A DNA stretch of 64,000 nt, taken from positions 1 through 64,000 of the forward strand of contig JBCCOK010000004.1 in assembly GCA_039025395.1 (NCBI GenBank). The letters run 5' to 3'. A program made the position numbers and the translations under genes. The first letter of the stretch is position 1. Each line of letters begins with the position of its first letter. Under the pieces are notes generated by a model that ran no database searches, was not told where the DNA came from, and saw only the letters and a list, made by a program, of their open reading frames with translations. The stretch is from Hoeflea_A sp039025395. GTDB lineage: Bacteria; Pseudomonadota; Alphaproteobacteria; Rhizobiales; Rhizobiaceae. Shown here one piece after another: positions 54,785 to 63,438 of the stretch.

Positions 54785-55420
54785 ATGGCTGCCAACCCCA
54801 ATCTGACGCTTTCCGGTGACGACCTGGCGGCGCTTCTTTGCAGCCGCGTCTGTCATGACGTGATTTCACCCGTCGGTGCGATCAACAACGGATTGGAGCT
54901 GCTCGATGAAGGGGGAGCCGATGAAGACGCGATGGATCTCATCAGGTCGAGCGCCCACAACGCGTCCGTACGACTGAAGTTTGCGCGGCTTGCGTTCGGC
55001 GCGTCCGGTTCCGTCGGCGCTTCGCTGGATACCGGCGAGGCGGAGAAGGCGGTCAAGGATTTCGTCAGCGCTGACAACAAGACAGAGGTGACTTGGCATG
55101 GCGCGCGCGCGATTATCGCCAAGAACAAGGTCAAACTGCTTCTCAATCTTTTCCTTGTCGCGCTGGCATCAATCCCACGCGGCGGCAATGTCGAAATTAG
55201 CCTCGAAGACCTTGAGACAGCGCCAAGATTCAGCCTGAAGGCGCGCGGCAAAATGGTCCGCGTTCCGCCCAAATTCCTCGAGATTCACAGCGGTAGCCTG
55301 GACGAACCGATCGATGCCCATTCGGTCCAACCCTATTACACGGTGCTGCTTGCTTCAGAAGCCGGCATGACCGTCAACGCCAAAGCCGGCGCCGACGAAA
55401 TCCTGTTCACTGCCGCATAA
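54785..55420 (+). CDS. chpT: Histidine phosphotransferase ChpT
   Basis: This 211-residue phosphotransfer protein passes phosphate from CckA to CtrA and CpdR in the alphaproteobacterial cell-cycle relay. The phospho-accepting His is H24 in CSRVCHDVISPVGAINNGLELL-type DHp helix (a short quote: CHDVISPVGAI), followed by a degenerate kinase-like domain without ATP motifs. It precedes an atypical receiver gene and convergent ctrA, so relay partners are clustered. Confidence 0.93.
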   Translation: MAANPNLTLSGDDLAALLCSRVCHDVISPVGAINNGLELLDEGGADEDAMDLIRSSAHNASVRLKFARLAFGASGSVGASLDTGEAEKAVKDFVSADNKTEVTWHGARAIIAKNKVKLLLNLFLVALASIPRGGNVEISLEDLETAPRFSLKARGKMVRVPPKFLEIHSGSLDEPIDAHSVQPYYTVLLASEAGMTVNAKAGADEILFTAA

Positions 55421-55624
55421 GATGCAACCAAAAGGTCCCTTCGGTCTTAACCAGACTTCAATTCCAGATAGCAATTTAGTGGGAAATTAAGTCTGTCTGG
55501 TAACCAAATGTTACGCTCTCAACCTTAGCATGTGCGCTAACCAACGAAAGGGCGGCGCCAAGCACAACCAAGCTGCGATGCAATCTTGAATTGCAATAGG
55601 GCACCAACACTCGGAGTAGCGATT

Positions 55625-55990
55625 ATGAAGCGGCTCGTTTTGATCGAAAAATCGGTGATTATCCGGAAGGTGGCAAAGCGTATTCTCTCCGACCTCGGTT
55701 ATCTGATCTCGGAGGCTGAAGATGAAGAGACTGCGCTGTCTATTTGCAAGGGCCGCATGCCGGCAGTGGTCATTGTCGATGCGAACCTGCCCGGCGCGAC
55801 CGAGCTGATCGGATCGATCCGAAAGTTGCCCGGCGGCGACGAGGTCAAAATCTACTTCTGCATGGTTGAAGGCAAATTCAAGTTGATGATGAAAGGCAAG
55901 CGCGCAGGCGCTGACGACTTTCTGCTTAAGCCGTTCAACCGTGAAATTCTTACAAAGGTGTTTTCCGGTCAGTCACAAGACGCGGCCTGA
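55625..55990 (+). CDS. Stand-alone receiver protein with degenerate acidic pocket
   Basis: This 121-residue single receiver domain has phosphoacceptor Asp D52 (VIVDANLPG) and Lys K102 (LLKPF). The N-terminal acidic pair is replaced by E8-K9 (LIEKSVIIRKV), and the switch Thr/Ser is replaced by C79. Mg-dependent phosphorylation may therefore be weak or absent. It lies between chpT and ctrA and does not look like CpdR or DivK. ATG 55625 has GGAG upstream. A role in the ChpT-CtrA pathway is inference from place alone. Confidence 0.85.
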   Translation: MKRLVLIEKSVIIRKVAKRILSDLGYLISEAEDEETALSICKGRMPAVVIVDANLPGATELIGSIRKLPGGDEVKIYFCMVEGKFKLMMKGKRAGADDFLLKPFNREILTKVFSGQSQDAA

Positions 55991-56115
55991 CCCGCAACTT
56001 TCATGTCCGCAACCTTCATGCAAGGGTGATGACGAGGGCCGGTCTTGCGTTTTGCCAGTTGCCCTCGCAAGCGCGCATCCGGACATTGCGGTTTCTCGTC
56101 AAGATATAAAAAGAG

Positions 56116-56147
56116 AACCCGCCGGGAGCTCAGGCTCGCGGCGGGTT
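56116..56147. terminator. Bidirectional terminator between receiver gene and ctrA
   Basis: AACCCGCCG and CGGCGGGTT pair across an inner GAGC-TCAG-GCTC stem-loop. On the plus strand TGTTCG follows, and on the minus strand CTCTTTTTATA, a good T run for the convergent ctrA transcript. Confidence 0.8.
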
Positions 56148-56202
56148 TGTTCGATTGTGCTGAATGCCATGCAGTAGAGTGTATCTCAGGCAGTAGAGTG
56201 AA

Positions 56203-56904
56203 TCAGGCGCTTTCGCGAATCTCTCCATCTTCTGGTTCACGCAGAACGTAGCCGCGACCCCAGACGGTCTCTATGTAATTGCGTCCGTCTGCGGCCGTCG
56301 CCAGTTTTTTGCGCAGCTTGCAGATGAAGACGTCGATAATTTTCAGTTCGGGCTCGTCCATACCGCCATAAAGGTGGTTGAGGAACATCTCTTTGGTAAG
56401 CGTCGTGCCCTTGCGCAACGACAATAGTTCGAGCATCTGATATTCCTTGCCGGTCAGATGCACGCGCTGGCCGCTCACTTCGACGGTTTTTGCGTCCAGA
56501 TTGACCAGGAGGTCACCGGTGGTGATGACCGACTGCGCATGCCCCTTCGAGCGGCGAACGATTGCATGAATACGGGCAATCAACTCGTCCTTGTGGAAGG
56601 GCTTAGTCATATAGTCGTCAGCACCGAAACCCAGACCACGGACCTTGTCCTCTATCCCGGCCATGCCGGAAAGAATCAGGATCGGTGTCTTTACCTTGGA
56701 AAGCCGCAGAGTCCGCAGAACCTCATAGCCGGACATGTCCGGCAGATTGAGATCCAGCAAAATGATATCGTAATCATAAAGCTTGCCAAGGTCGACGCCT
56801 TCTTCCCCCAGATCGGTCGTGTAGACGTTGAAGCTCTCCGACTTAAGCATCAACTCAATGCTCTGAGCCGTGGCGCTATCGTCCTCGATCAATAAAACCC
56901 GCAT
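56203..56904 (-). CDS. ctrA: Cell-cycle master response regulator CtrA
   Basis: This 233-residue OmpR-type regulator has acidic residues E7, D8 and D9 (LIEDDS), phosphoacceptor D51 (LLDLNLPDMSGYEVL), K in MTKPFHK, and a C-terminal winged helix with IIDVFICKLRKKL and ETVWGRGYVLREP. The sequence is typical of Hyphomicrobiales CtrA. It controls division, flagella and DNA methylation genes. Upstream lie a near-perfect CtrA box and three GANTC sites. It is divergent from fliJ. Confidence 0.97.
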   Translation of the reverse strand: MRVLLIEDDSATAQSIELMLKSESFNVYTTDLGEEGVDLGKLYDYDIILLDLNLPDMSGYEVLRTLRLSKVKTPILILSGMAGIEDKVRGLGFGADDYMTKPFHKDELIARIHAIVRRSKGHAQSVITTGDLLVNLDAKTVEVSGQRVHLTGKEYQMLELLSLRKGTTLTKEMFLNHLYGGMDEPELKIIDVFICKLRKKLATAADGRNYIETVWGRGYVLREPEDGEIRESA

Positions 56905-57059
56905 GAATTTCCCCTTTTCCGCCGCAGAAAGGCGCTCCGACCTTCTGTATCCGCCGGATCCAGTCGTTGCCTGCCGAAATCTGCCACCAAATGGTTAACA
57001 AATTCTAATTCGGTATGGCAACCCATAATAGCTGTTTCAGCAATCCGACTTAATTCATT

Positions 57060-57135
57060 GAATCTTAATGTGTATTACCAAATCACGAATTCACGCTTCA
57101 CATTAAGAAATACTTACAACCGATTCGCCTGATTC
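57060..57135. promoter_or_regulatory. ctrA-fliJ promoter region with CtrA box and three GANTC sites
   Basis: Within the 432-base gap 56905-57336, TTAAGAAATACTTAC at 57103-57117 matches TTAA-N7-TTAA except the last base. GANTC (CcrM methylation) sites occur at 57060-57064, 57122-57126 and 57131-57135. In Caulobacter and relatives ctrA transcription depends on both CtrA and methylation of such sites. Confidence 0.5.
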
Positions 57136-57336
57136 ACGAAAGAAAAGTCACATCAGGCGCCGTTTCATTTACCCGGCTTTAAGCGATTGGCCCTATGATT
57201 AATGATGTCCGTAAATGAAAGGTTACCAAATCCGCCGACGTTGCGTTTTCGCGTATTGAGAAAGCTGTGGTCGGGGTCACCGAACGGACGGATGGAAACT
57301 GGCTCGCCAGGTTCTTGCGTCACGGGAGTAATGCGT

Positions 57337-57693
57337 ATGAAGTCGAGTGAGAACCTCGTCAGACTGAAGGAATTTCAGGTCAACGACAAGCGGCGACAGC
57401 TTAGCCAGATCCAGCTTATGATGTCGGAACTGGAAAGAATGGCCGCAGAGCTGGAGTATCAGATCAGCGCTGAGGAAAAGAAGGCGGGCATATCCGATCC
57501 GTCGCACTTTGCCTATCCGACCTTTGCCAAGGCTGCACGCCAACGGGCGGACAATCTGCAAGGATCGATACGCGAACTGCGCGTACAACAGGACGCTGCG
57601 CAGCTGGCCGTCGAGGAGGCGGAAGCCGAATTGGACAAGGCTTCGGCGCTCGAAGTCCGCGATACCAACAACCGCAGTTCGAAGGTGGGCTGA
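57337..57693 (+). CDS. fliJ: FliJ-like flagellar export protein
   Basis: This 118-residue, almost wholly helical protein is a coiled coil with the FliJ-like opening ENLVRLKEFQVNDKRRQLSQ. FliJ links the export ATPase FliI to the flagellar export gate. ATG 57337 has GGGAG eight bases upstream; the longer frame from 57202 has an unlikely leader. No other flagellar gene is in the window. In Hyphomicrobiales a fliJ next to ctrA is common. The call rests on heptad pattern and place. Confidence 0.75.
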   Translation: MKSSENLVRLKEFQVNDKRRQLSQIQLMMSELERMAAELEYQISAEEKKAGISDPSHFAYPTFAKAARQRADNLQGSIRELRVQQDAAQLAVEEAEAELDKASALEVRDTNNRSSKVG

Positions 57694-57753
57694 CTCCAAC
57701 CCAATCTACTGTCTCGCAAATTCCGCCGCCCGGCTGGTCTCGCCGGCCGGGAT

Positions 57754-58278
57754 GTGCTTTTGTTGACAGGCACGCAATCCATTGCCGCAGCCGGAGTGCA
57801 CTTGCCATATCACATTGTTTTGCCGCCCTTGCTGCTCGCAGGCCCGTTCTGTTTGGCATTGGGGCTGACGCTTCCTCTGGTACGGTTTGAGAAACTCTAT
57901 TTTTTTGAAGAAACACCGTCGCTCGTTGGTGTTATCTTGTCCTTGTGGCTTGACGGCAGCCCTTTTCTTGCAGTGATCGTGGCCCTGGTTTCAGTGGTGT
58001 TCCCGGTGGCAAAACTGCTTTTGGTTTTTTCCGAGGCTTTTTCAACCACGGCAACAGGCGCGAAACGGGCAGGGCCGTTCGGAAATCTGATCCCGCTATT
58101 GTCAAAATGGTCAATGATGGATGTTTTATTGGTCGCGTTGGTCATTGTCGCTGCAAAGACGAGCGGTATTGCCAGCGCGTTCACACAGCCCGGATTGTGG
58201 TTTTATGCCGCCTCGGCGCTCGCGGTGACGGTCAGCCACTCGCTTTTGCAGTCGCGCACTTCAACGGATGAACACTAA
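57754..58278 (+). CDS. PqiA-domain membrane protein
   Basis: This 174-residue inner-membrane protein has four hydrophobic segments and the paraquat-inducible-A pattern: LVGVILSLWLDGSPFLAVIV, then VVFPVAKLLL and LSKWSMMDVLLVAL. It opens with GTG 57754; no better start was found. PqiA proteins assist lipid-transport systems, but no mce gene is nearby. Confidence 0.85.
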   Translation: MLLLTGTQSIAAAGVHLPYHIVLPPLLLAGPFCLALGLTLPLVRFEKLYFFEETPSLVGVILSLWLDGSPFLAVIVALVSVVFPVAKLLLVFSEAFSTTATGAKRAGPFGNLIPLLSKWSMMDVLLVALVIVAAKTSGIASAFTQPGLWFYAASALAVTVSHSLLQSRTSTDEH

Positions 58279-58303
58279 AGGGCCCCCGTTTTTCGAGAGC
58301 CCT
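58279..58303 (-). terminator. Terminator downstream of sciP
   Basis: On the minus strand AGGGCTCTCG and CGGGGGCCCT form a 10-bp stem (two G-U pairs) around AAAAA, followed by TTTAG. The stem is poorer when read on the plus strand, so it belongs to sciP. Confidence 0.6.
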
Positions 58304-58333
58304 GATCAAAATTCGTGTTAATTCACAGATGCT

Positions 58334-58366
58334 TAGAGCAAGTCAGGCTTAGACTGACTTGCTCTA
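58334..58366. repeat. TAGAGCAA hairpin element, intact copy 2
   Basis: A perfect 13-bp stem, TAGAGCAAGTCAG / CTGACTTGCTCTA, has a seven-base loop like the copy at 44134. On the minus strand its leading TAG is the sciP stop codon. Confidence 0.85.
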
Positions 58367-58639
58367 GTGCCTGTACTGCTGAATACGGGTCGTGCGCAGA
58401 CCTGCAAGGCCATGCGCGTCGATCGATGCCTGCCAGGACAGAAACTCTTCGACCGTCAGCTTATAGCGCTCGCAAGCTTCCTCAAGACTGAGAAGCCCGC
58501 CCCGCACCGCGGCAACAACTTCGGCCTTGCGGCGAATCACCCAGCGACGGGTTCCGCTTGGCGGCAGATCGGCAATGGTCAGCGGACTTCCGTCCGGACC
58601 AATGACATATTTAATACGTGGTCGCACCATTTCGGTCAT
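58364..58639 (-). CDS. sciP: CtrA inhibitor SciP (DUF1153)
   Basis: This 91-residue protein has the DUF1153 helix-turn-helix: IGPDGSPLTIADLPP, TRRWVIRRKAEVVAAVRGGLL and SLEEACERYKLTVEEFLSWQ. SciP binds CtrA or its DNA and blocks activation in the cell cycle. ATG 58639 gives the usual METEM-less start MTEMVRPR; the longer frame uses GTG. Its stop lies inside the repeat. A near-consensus CtrA box is at 58695, 56 bases upstream. Confidence 0.93.
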   Translation of the reverse strand: MTEMVRPRIKYVIGPDGSPLTIADLPPSGTRRWVIRRKAEVVAAVRGGLLSLEEACERYKLTVEEFLSWQASIDAHGLAGLRTTRIQQYRH

Positions 58640-58694
58640 TGGACTCTCTATACACACTCAAAGACCTTACTTTGCCCACCATACAGATTGAGGT

Positions 58695-58709
58695 TTAAAG
58701 ATTACCTAA
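58695..58709. promoter_or_regulatory. Candidate CtrA box upstream of sciP
   Basis: TTAAAGATTACCTAA fits TTAA-N7-TTAA with one mismatch, 56 bases before the sciP start. In Caulobacter sciP is activated by CtrA, so feedback control here would be consistent. Confidence 0.4.
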
Positions 58710-58895
58710 ACAGTCGCAAACAAATTGGCGTAACGCTGATGCGGCCTATGCGACGGGCGCGTATTCCTTGGTGCAAACCCAAAGGAACGCCGCAAAGCGT
58801 GATTGGCGCGGAACTTGCCGTAGCCCGGGCAATTGCATATATGTCGCTTAGGTTTAAACGGTGAGCGGTCACCTTTGAACGCGGAATTTTCGACC

Positions 58896-60095
58896 TTGAA
58901 CAGTTTGGATATCGATAAAAGGCCCGAGGACACCCGGGTGGTGGTTGCCATGTCAGGCGGCGTCGACTCATCAGTCGTTGCCGGCCTGCTGGCGCGTGAG
59001 CGTTACGACGTGGTGGGTGTGACGCTGCAACTCTACGATTACGGTGCCGCCGCCCACAGGCCGGGCTCTTGCTGCGCGGGCCAGGATATCGACGATGCGC
59101 GCCGCGTGTGCGAAACGCTCGGCGTTCCTCATTATGTGCTGAATTACGAGCAGCGCTTCCGTGAAGCGGTCATCAATCCGTTTGCCGAAAGTTATGTGGC
59201 CGGTGAAACGCCGATTCCCTGCGTTGCCTGCAATCAGACGGTCAAGTTTGCCGATCTGCTGCGGACTGCCCGGGATCTTGGCGCCGATGCGCTTGCCACG
59301 GGACACTATATCCGCTCGCGTCCGAACGGGGCGCACAGGGCGCTGTTCCGGCCGATCGATTCCGATAAGGACCAGAGCTACTTCCTGTTTGCAACGACCC
59401 AGGAACAGATCGATTATCTGCGCTTTCCGCTTGGCAATTTGTCAAAGGCGGAAACCCGTGCTCTGGCAGAGGAGATGGGGCTGAACGTTGCGAACAAGGC
59501 GGAAAGCCAGGACATCTGTTTCGTGCCGCATGGCAAGTACAGCGATATCATCGCCAAGCTGAAGCCGGATGCGGCGCAGGGCGGCGACATCGTTCATATC
59601 GACGGCCGCGTGCTCGGCCGCCATGAAGGCATCGTCCACTATACGATCGGTCAGCGACGGGGCATCGGCGTGGCGGTCGGCGAACCGCTTTACGTGGTCT
59701 ATCTCGACGCCCCGACGGCGCGTGTCGTTGTCGGTCCGCGCGAGGCGCTGCAAACCCGTCATTTGCATCTGCGCGATATCAACTGGCTGGGGGATGGCGC
59801 GGTTTCGGACCTGCATGGAACAGGCTTTTCCTGTTTTGCGAAGGTGCGTTCAACACGACCGCCGCGCCCGGCGATCGCGCGTTGGCGCGATGGGCAGTTG
59901 GCAGTTGAGTTGAAGGAAGGTGAATCGGGCATTGCGCCGGGTCAGGCATGCGTGCTCTACAGCAGCGACGGCGACAACGCCCGCGTTTTCGGTGGCGGCT
60001 TCATCGACCGCGCACAGCGCACCGACGAAGCCGAAAGGCTGCTTCAGGCGCTGCTTTCCGGCAGGACGGCACAAACCGCGCTACACGGGGCCTGA
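58896..60095 (+). CDS. mnmA: tRNA 2-thiouridylase MnmA (TTG start)
   Basis: This enzyme of ~399 residues makes 2-thiouridine at the wobble base of Lys, Glu and Gln tRNAs. The PP-loop SGGVDSS is at ~20-26, the catalytic Cys pair lies in IPCVACNQTVKF and GQACVLYS, and GHYIR and HYTIGQRRG are present. No ATG occurs before the PP-loop in frame. TTG 58896 gives NSLDIDKRPEDTRVVVAMSGG, which matches the usual family N-terminus. An earlier TTG is at 58833. It is divergent from sciP. Confidence 0.93.
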   Translation: MNSLDIDKRPEDTRVVVAMSGGVDSSVVAGLLARERYDVVGVTLQLYDYGAAAHRPGSCCAGQDIDDARRVCETLGVPHYVLNYEQRFREAVINPFAESYVAGETPIPCVACNQTVKFADLLRTARDLGADALATGHYIRSRPNGAHRALFRPIDSDKDQSYFLFATTQEQIDYLRFPLGNLSKAETRALAEEMGLNVANKAESQDICFVPHGKYSDIIAKLKPDAAQGGDIVHIDGRVLGRHEGIVHYTIGQRRGIGVAVGEPLYVVYLDAPTARVVVGPREALQTRHLHLRDINWLGDGAVSDLHGTGFSCFAKVRSTRPPRPAIARWRDGQLAVELKEGESGIAPGQACVLYSSDGDNARVFGGGFIDRAQRTDEAERLLQALLSGRTAQTALHGA

Positions 60096-60107
60096 CCGGC
60101 TCAGCGC

Positions 60108-60605
60108 CTATTCGGCAACGATGCGCTTGCCTTCGAATCGTGTTCCGAAGCTCCTGACATGAGGCTCTTCATTTGATAGCGGGTTTTGGCCGGACTGAAA
60201 GGCTTGACCGGCATAGTAACCCGTCACCGTCTGGTAAATGCCGTCTACCGGGTCGGAGAAGGTCAGATCGTAGACGATTTTCGATGCGCCCGGACCGTTA
60301 TTGCCATCCGTTTCGTGGTTGAAGTCGACAACACTGGCACGGGCGCTGTCCGCGCCTGTCCTCGTCCATGCGCCAAGCCCCGATGTGAAGCCGGTTTCAT
60401 TTTCCAGATCGCTCACTTGCGTAACCGTCCCGCCGCTTTCAAGCGAGAGGACGCGTTGCCTGTCATCCTTTTGCAGAAGAATATAGGCGCCGCCGATCAC
60501 ATTGCTTTGATTCTGGCTGGCGCTTTGACTTTGTGCGGCAAGAGCGGCCGGCGAAGCGGCGAGTGCAAGGGCCATGACGGCTGCGGGCAGGGTCAGTTTT
60601 TTCAT
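60108..60605 (-). CDS. Exported protein of unknown function
   Basis: This 165-residue protein has a signal peptide (residues 1-23, ALALAASPAALA) followed by Gln/Ser-rich residues and a short domain with SLESGGTVTQVSDLE, TGLGAWTRTG-like and DLTFSDPVDGIYQT segments. There are no Cys. It converges on mnmA with 12 bases between stops. I know no family. Confidence 0.7.
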   Translation of the reverse strand: MKKLTLPAAVMALALAASPAALAAQSQSASQNQSNVIGGAYILLQKDDRQRVLSLESGGTVTQVSDLENETGFTSGLGAWTRTGADSARASVVDFNHETDGNNGPGASKIVYDLTFSDPVDGIYQTVTGYYAGQAFQSGQNPLSNEEPHVRSFGTRFEGKRIVAE

Positions 60606-60817
60606 TGTTGGTACCTCGGGGCCAATTTTTCCGTTTTTGTTTTCGCCGCGGCCCGTCCTGCGGCTTTACCCCGCACGTAGTGGCGCGGACCGAGCCAGTC
60701 CAGAGATGGGGAATTAGACTTTAGGATAGAAGCCTTTAAGCGCGACCGACCGCAGCGCCGCGCTCAAGGCGCGAGCGCGACCGTTCATCTCACAAATGAT
60801 GATGATGATGGCAAGCG

Positions 60818-61957
60818 TTACTCTGCCGCGACCGACTGGCGCGAAGAGACGAACGCGATGATCTCTTCGATAATGCGATCCTGATCGGCACGCTTGAGGT
60901 AGGGATGCATGGGCAGGCACAGAATCGTGTTCGGCAGTTTTTCTGTGACCGTCAATTCGCCCGGACCCGTCGGATAGCCGGCATAGGCGGGCTGCCTGTG
61001 CAGGGGTTTAAGATAGTAGACGACGCTTGGAATATCGCGCTCCGCCAGATGCCGCTTCAGGGCATCGCGATCAACCGTTTCGATGGCAAACTGCGCCCAG
61101 GCGCACTGCATATCGGCTGAGCGATGCGGCACACGCACATAGCCTTCGAGATTGTCGCAATAATAGGCCGCGATCCGCTCACGGGATTCGCGTTCCTCGT
61201 CAAAGATGGCGAGTTTTTCAAGCAGTATGGCGGCCTGGATGGTATCGAGCCGCGAATTGATGCCGACATGGATGTTATCATACTGACTGTCGCCCTTGCC
61301 GTGGAAAGCATAGGAGCGCAGCTTTTCCATCAGCACATCGTCATTGGTGAACATTGCACCGCCGTCGCCATAGCAGCCGAGCGGCTTGGCCGGATAGAAA
61401 CTGGTCGCTGCGACATGGCCGAAGGAGCCGCAAGCGCCGGCCGGCGTGCTGCCGCCGATGCTCTGCGCCGCATCTTCGATAACGAAAAGCCCGTGCCTCT
61501 TGCAGATCGCTTCGATGGCCGGGTAGTCGGCGGGCATGCCGAACAGATCGACCGGAATTACGGCTTTCGGGTTCAATTCGCCCCTGGCCTTGGTTGCAAT
61601 GATCGCTTCTTCAAGGCGCACCGGGTCCAGATTGTAGGTATCCTGGCGGATATCGACAAATACCGGCGATGCGCCGGTCAATGCGACGACTTCCGCCGTT
61701 GCCGCAAATGTGAAGGAGGGCACAAAAACCGCGTCGCCGGGACCGATTTCGCGGGCCAGCAACGGAATCATAAGTGCATCCGTCCCGTTGGCGCAGGCTA
61801 TGGCGTGTTTGACCCCGAGGTAATCGGCGATCCGCGCTTCGAATTCCTGGACTTCCGGTCCAAGGATGTAACGTCCCTGAGTCAGAACCCGTGCAACAGC
61901 CAGCTCCATACGGGCACCGATACGCGCTCTTTGCGCGGCGAGATCAATGAATTGCAT
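60818..61957 (-). CDS. DegT/DnrJ/EryC1-type sugar aminotransferase
   Basis: This 379-residue PLP enzyme aminates keto-sugars bound to nucleotides for polysaccharide synthesis. Early ANGTDAL, the Lys-containing SFYPAKPLGCYGDGGA loop and DAAQSIGG are all typical. ATG 61957 with AAGGGA is preferred over 61967-61969. A dehydrogenase of the WbpB type lies 277 bases upstream on the same strand; together they could form an amino-sugar acid. The 212 bases downstream of the stop hold a (CAT)n run but no gene I trust. Confidence 0.93.
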   Translation of the reverse strand: MQFIDLAAQRARIGARMELAVARVLTQGRYILGPEVQEFEARIADYLGVKHAIACANGTDALMIPLLAREIGPGDAVFVPSFTFAATAEVVALTGASPVFVDIRQDTYNLDPVRLEEAIIATKARGELNPKAVIPVDLFGMPADYPAIEAICKRHGLFVIEDAAQSIGGSTPAGACGSFGHVAATSFYPAKPLGCYGDGGAMFTNDDVLMEKLRSYAFHGKGDSQYDNIHVGINSRLDTIQAAILLEKLAIFDEERESRERIAAYYCDNLEGYVRVPHRSADMQCAWAQFAIETVDRDALKRHLAERDIPSVVYYLKPLHRQPAYAGYPTGPGELTVTEKLPNTILCLPMHPYLKRADQDRIIEEIIAFVSSRQSVAAE

Positions 61958-62234
61958 ATGTCCCTTCATCCCCCGGCGGCAAACACATGTGCCTGTCCGC
62001 GCAATGATTGTGCGATCATCAGCCCCAAGTTTGGGCTATGTGCAATCCCGGTTCCCAACATTCCCGAATCACACAGCTTGACCCAGAATACAGCTGAATC
62101 ACTCTGTTTCCAGCTAATACGCTGTCTTTACACATAATTCTACCCCGGCCAATTCACACAAACCTGCATTCTGTAACCGCAGGTGATTGACGTTTCAGCC
62201 GATAAAGCTGCGGTTGAGCGGTACAGAATCAATG

Positions 62235-63194
62235 CTAATTGTGGGTCACCGTGCCGGCAGAGAGAATTCTGATGACCGCCAATCCCTCCTCGGCGGGCGT
62301 GCGCGGCGTGCTGCCCGTGCGCACGCATTCGATGAAGTGCATGCACTCGCGTGTCAGCGGCAAACCTTCGGGAACCGGAATGTAGCGCGGTTCGGCGGTC
62401 TCGAATTGAAGGCCGGCTTCATCCTTCCAGACCTTGTGATCATAGACCGCAAGCTTTTCGTTCCAGGGCGCAACATCGTCGAAGACGGCCATCGCCTTTT
62501 CGCCGATCACCGTCAGGCGGCGTTCGCGGTAGGGGTTGAGGCGGGACGCAAAGACATGCGAGCGAATCCCGCTGGGGAACGCCAGGTGCAGATGGGCAAA
62601 GTCGCTCAAATGGTTGAGCACGGCAGAGCCTTCGCCGCGGATGTCGTGCGGCTCTTCCCCGGTCAGGGCAAGGATCAGCGAGAGGTCGTGCGGCGCAATG
62701 TCCCACAGGGCATCGTTCTCGGTGTGGAACTTGCCGAGACCGACGCGGTGGGAGTGGATATATTGAAGGTCGCCCAGCGCGCCGCTTGAGGCCAGGTCCG
62801 CCAAGGCTTCGAACGCCGGATGAAACCGCAGCACATGGCCGGTCATGACGGTGACGCCCGCCTGTTTGCCGGCTTCGACGATGCGTTCGGCGTCTTGCGG
62901 GTTGAGCGCTATGGGCTTTTCAACAAGCACATGCTTGCCGGCGGCGATGGCGGCAAGGGCAAACCTTGCGTGGTGTTGCGGCGGCAACGCCAGAACGACG
63001 GCATCGATATTCGGGTCCTCGAGCACGGCTTCCGGCGCCATTGCTGCGACGCCGTGGGTGACGGCGAGGGCGGCGGCAAGGCTTGCGTCCCTGTCGGCGA
63101 CCGCATGAAGCACACCGGCTTCGTTCAGCGTCCTGACATGGTTCTTGCCCCAGTATCCGCAACCGATGACGGCGATGGCCGGATTGGATGTCAT
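62235..63194 (-). CDS. Gfo/Idh/MocA-family oxidoreductase
   Basis: This 319-residue NAD(P) enzyme has IAVIGCGYWGKNHVRTL at the N-terminus, the EKPIAL motif with catalytic Lys and HDLSLILAL downstream. The pattern resembles WbpB-like UDP-sugar dehydrogenases. ATG 63194 is chosen because it begins at the Rossmann fold. The 277 bases to the aminotransferase gene hold nothing recognised. Substrate unknown; context suggests sugar-nucleotide metabolism. Confidence 0.9.
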   Translation of the reverse strand: MTSNPAIAVIGCGYWGKNHVRTLNEAGVLHAVADRDASLAAALAVTHGVAAMAPEAVLEDPNIDAVVLALPPQHHARFALAAIAAGKHVLVEKPIALNPQDAERIVEAGKQAGVTVMTGHVLRFHPAFEALADLASSGALGDLQYIHSHRVGLGKFHTENDALWDIAPHDLSLILALTGEEPHDIRGEGSAVLNHLSDFAHLHLAFPSGIRSHVFASRLNPYRERRLTVIGEKAMAVFDDVAPWNEKLAVYDHKVWKDEAGLQFETAEPRYIPVPEGLPLTRECMHFIECVRTGSTPRTPAEEGLAVIRILSAGTVTHN

Positions 63195-63361
63195 GGTCGT
63201 GCCGGTGTCATATACATAGCCTTCGCGATGCCTTATCGGCAGCGGCCAGAGCGCGCAAGTGGTGGCGCGCAATTTGCCGGCAATTCGGCTGCCATTTGTC
63301 TGTGCTTTTGCTTGACAGCGCCCTCGATGCGCCATTATACCGCGCCGGTCATTGACGCTCC

Positions 63362-63438
63362 GGCGGGGTAGCTCAGGTGGTTAGAGCAGCGGAATCATAA
63401 TCCGCGTGTCGGGGGTTCGAGTCCCTCCCCCGCTACCA
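63362..63438 (+). tRNA. tRNA-Met (anticodon CAU)
   Basis: The cloverleaf is complete: acceptor GGCGGGG (63362-63368) pairs with CCCCGCT (one G-U) at 63428-63434. The D arm has GCTC-GAGC, the anticodon stem GCGGA/TCCGC holds loop ATCATAA with CAT, and the T arm is GGGGG-TTCGAGT-CCCTC. A discriminator A and encoded CCA follow. A CAU tRNA could also be the Ile2 (lysidine) type; the overall sequence looks more like elongator Met. Confidence 0.9.

Noticed and set aside
55452..55495. Imperfect inverted repeat between chpT and the receiver gene
   Set aside because: A short AT-rich stem with bulges in a region rich in TTAA; too weak to call an element.
60718..60789. 24-codon minus frame after the DegT gene
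   Set aside because: Arg/Ala-rich, no good ribosome site, next to a (CAT)n run; not distinguishable from chance.
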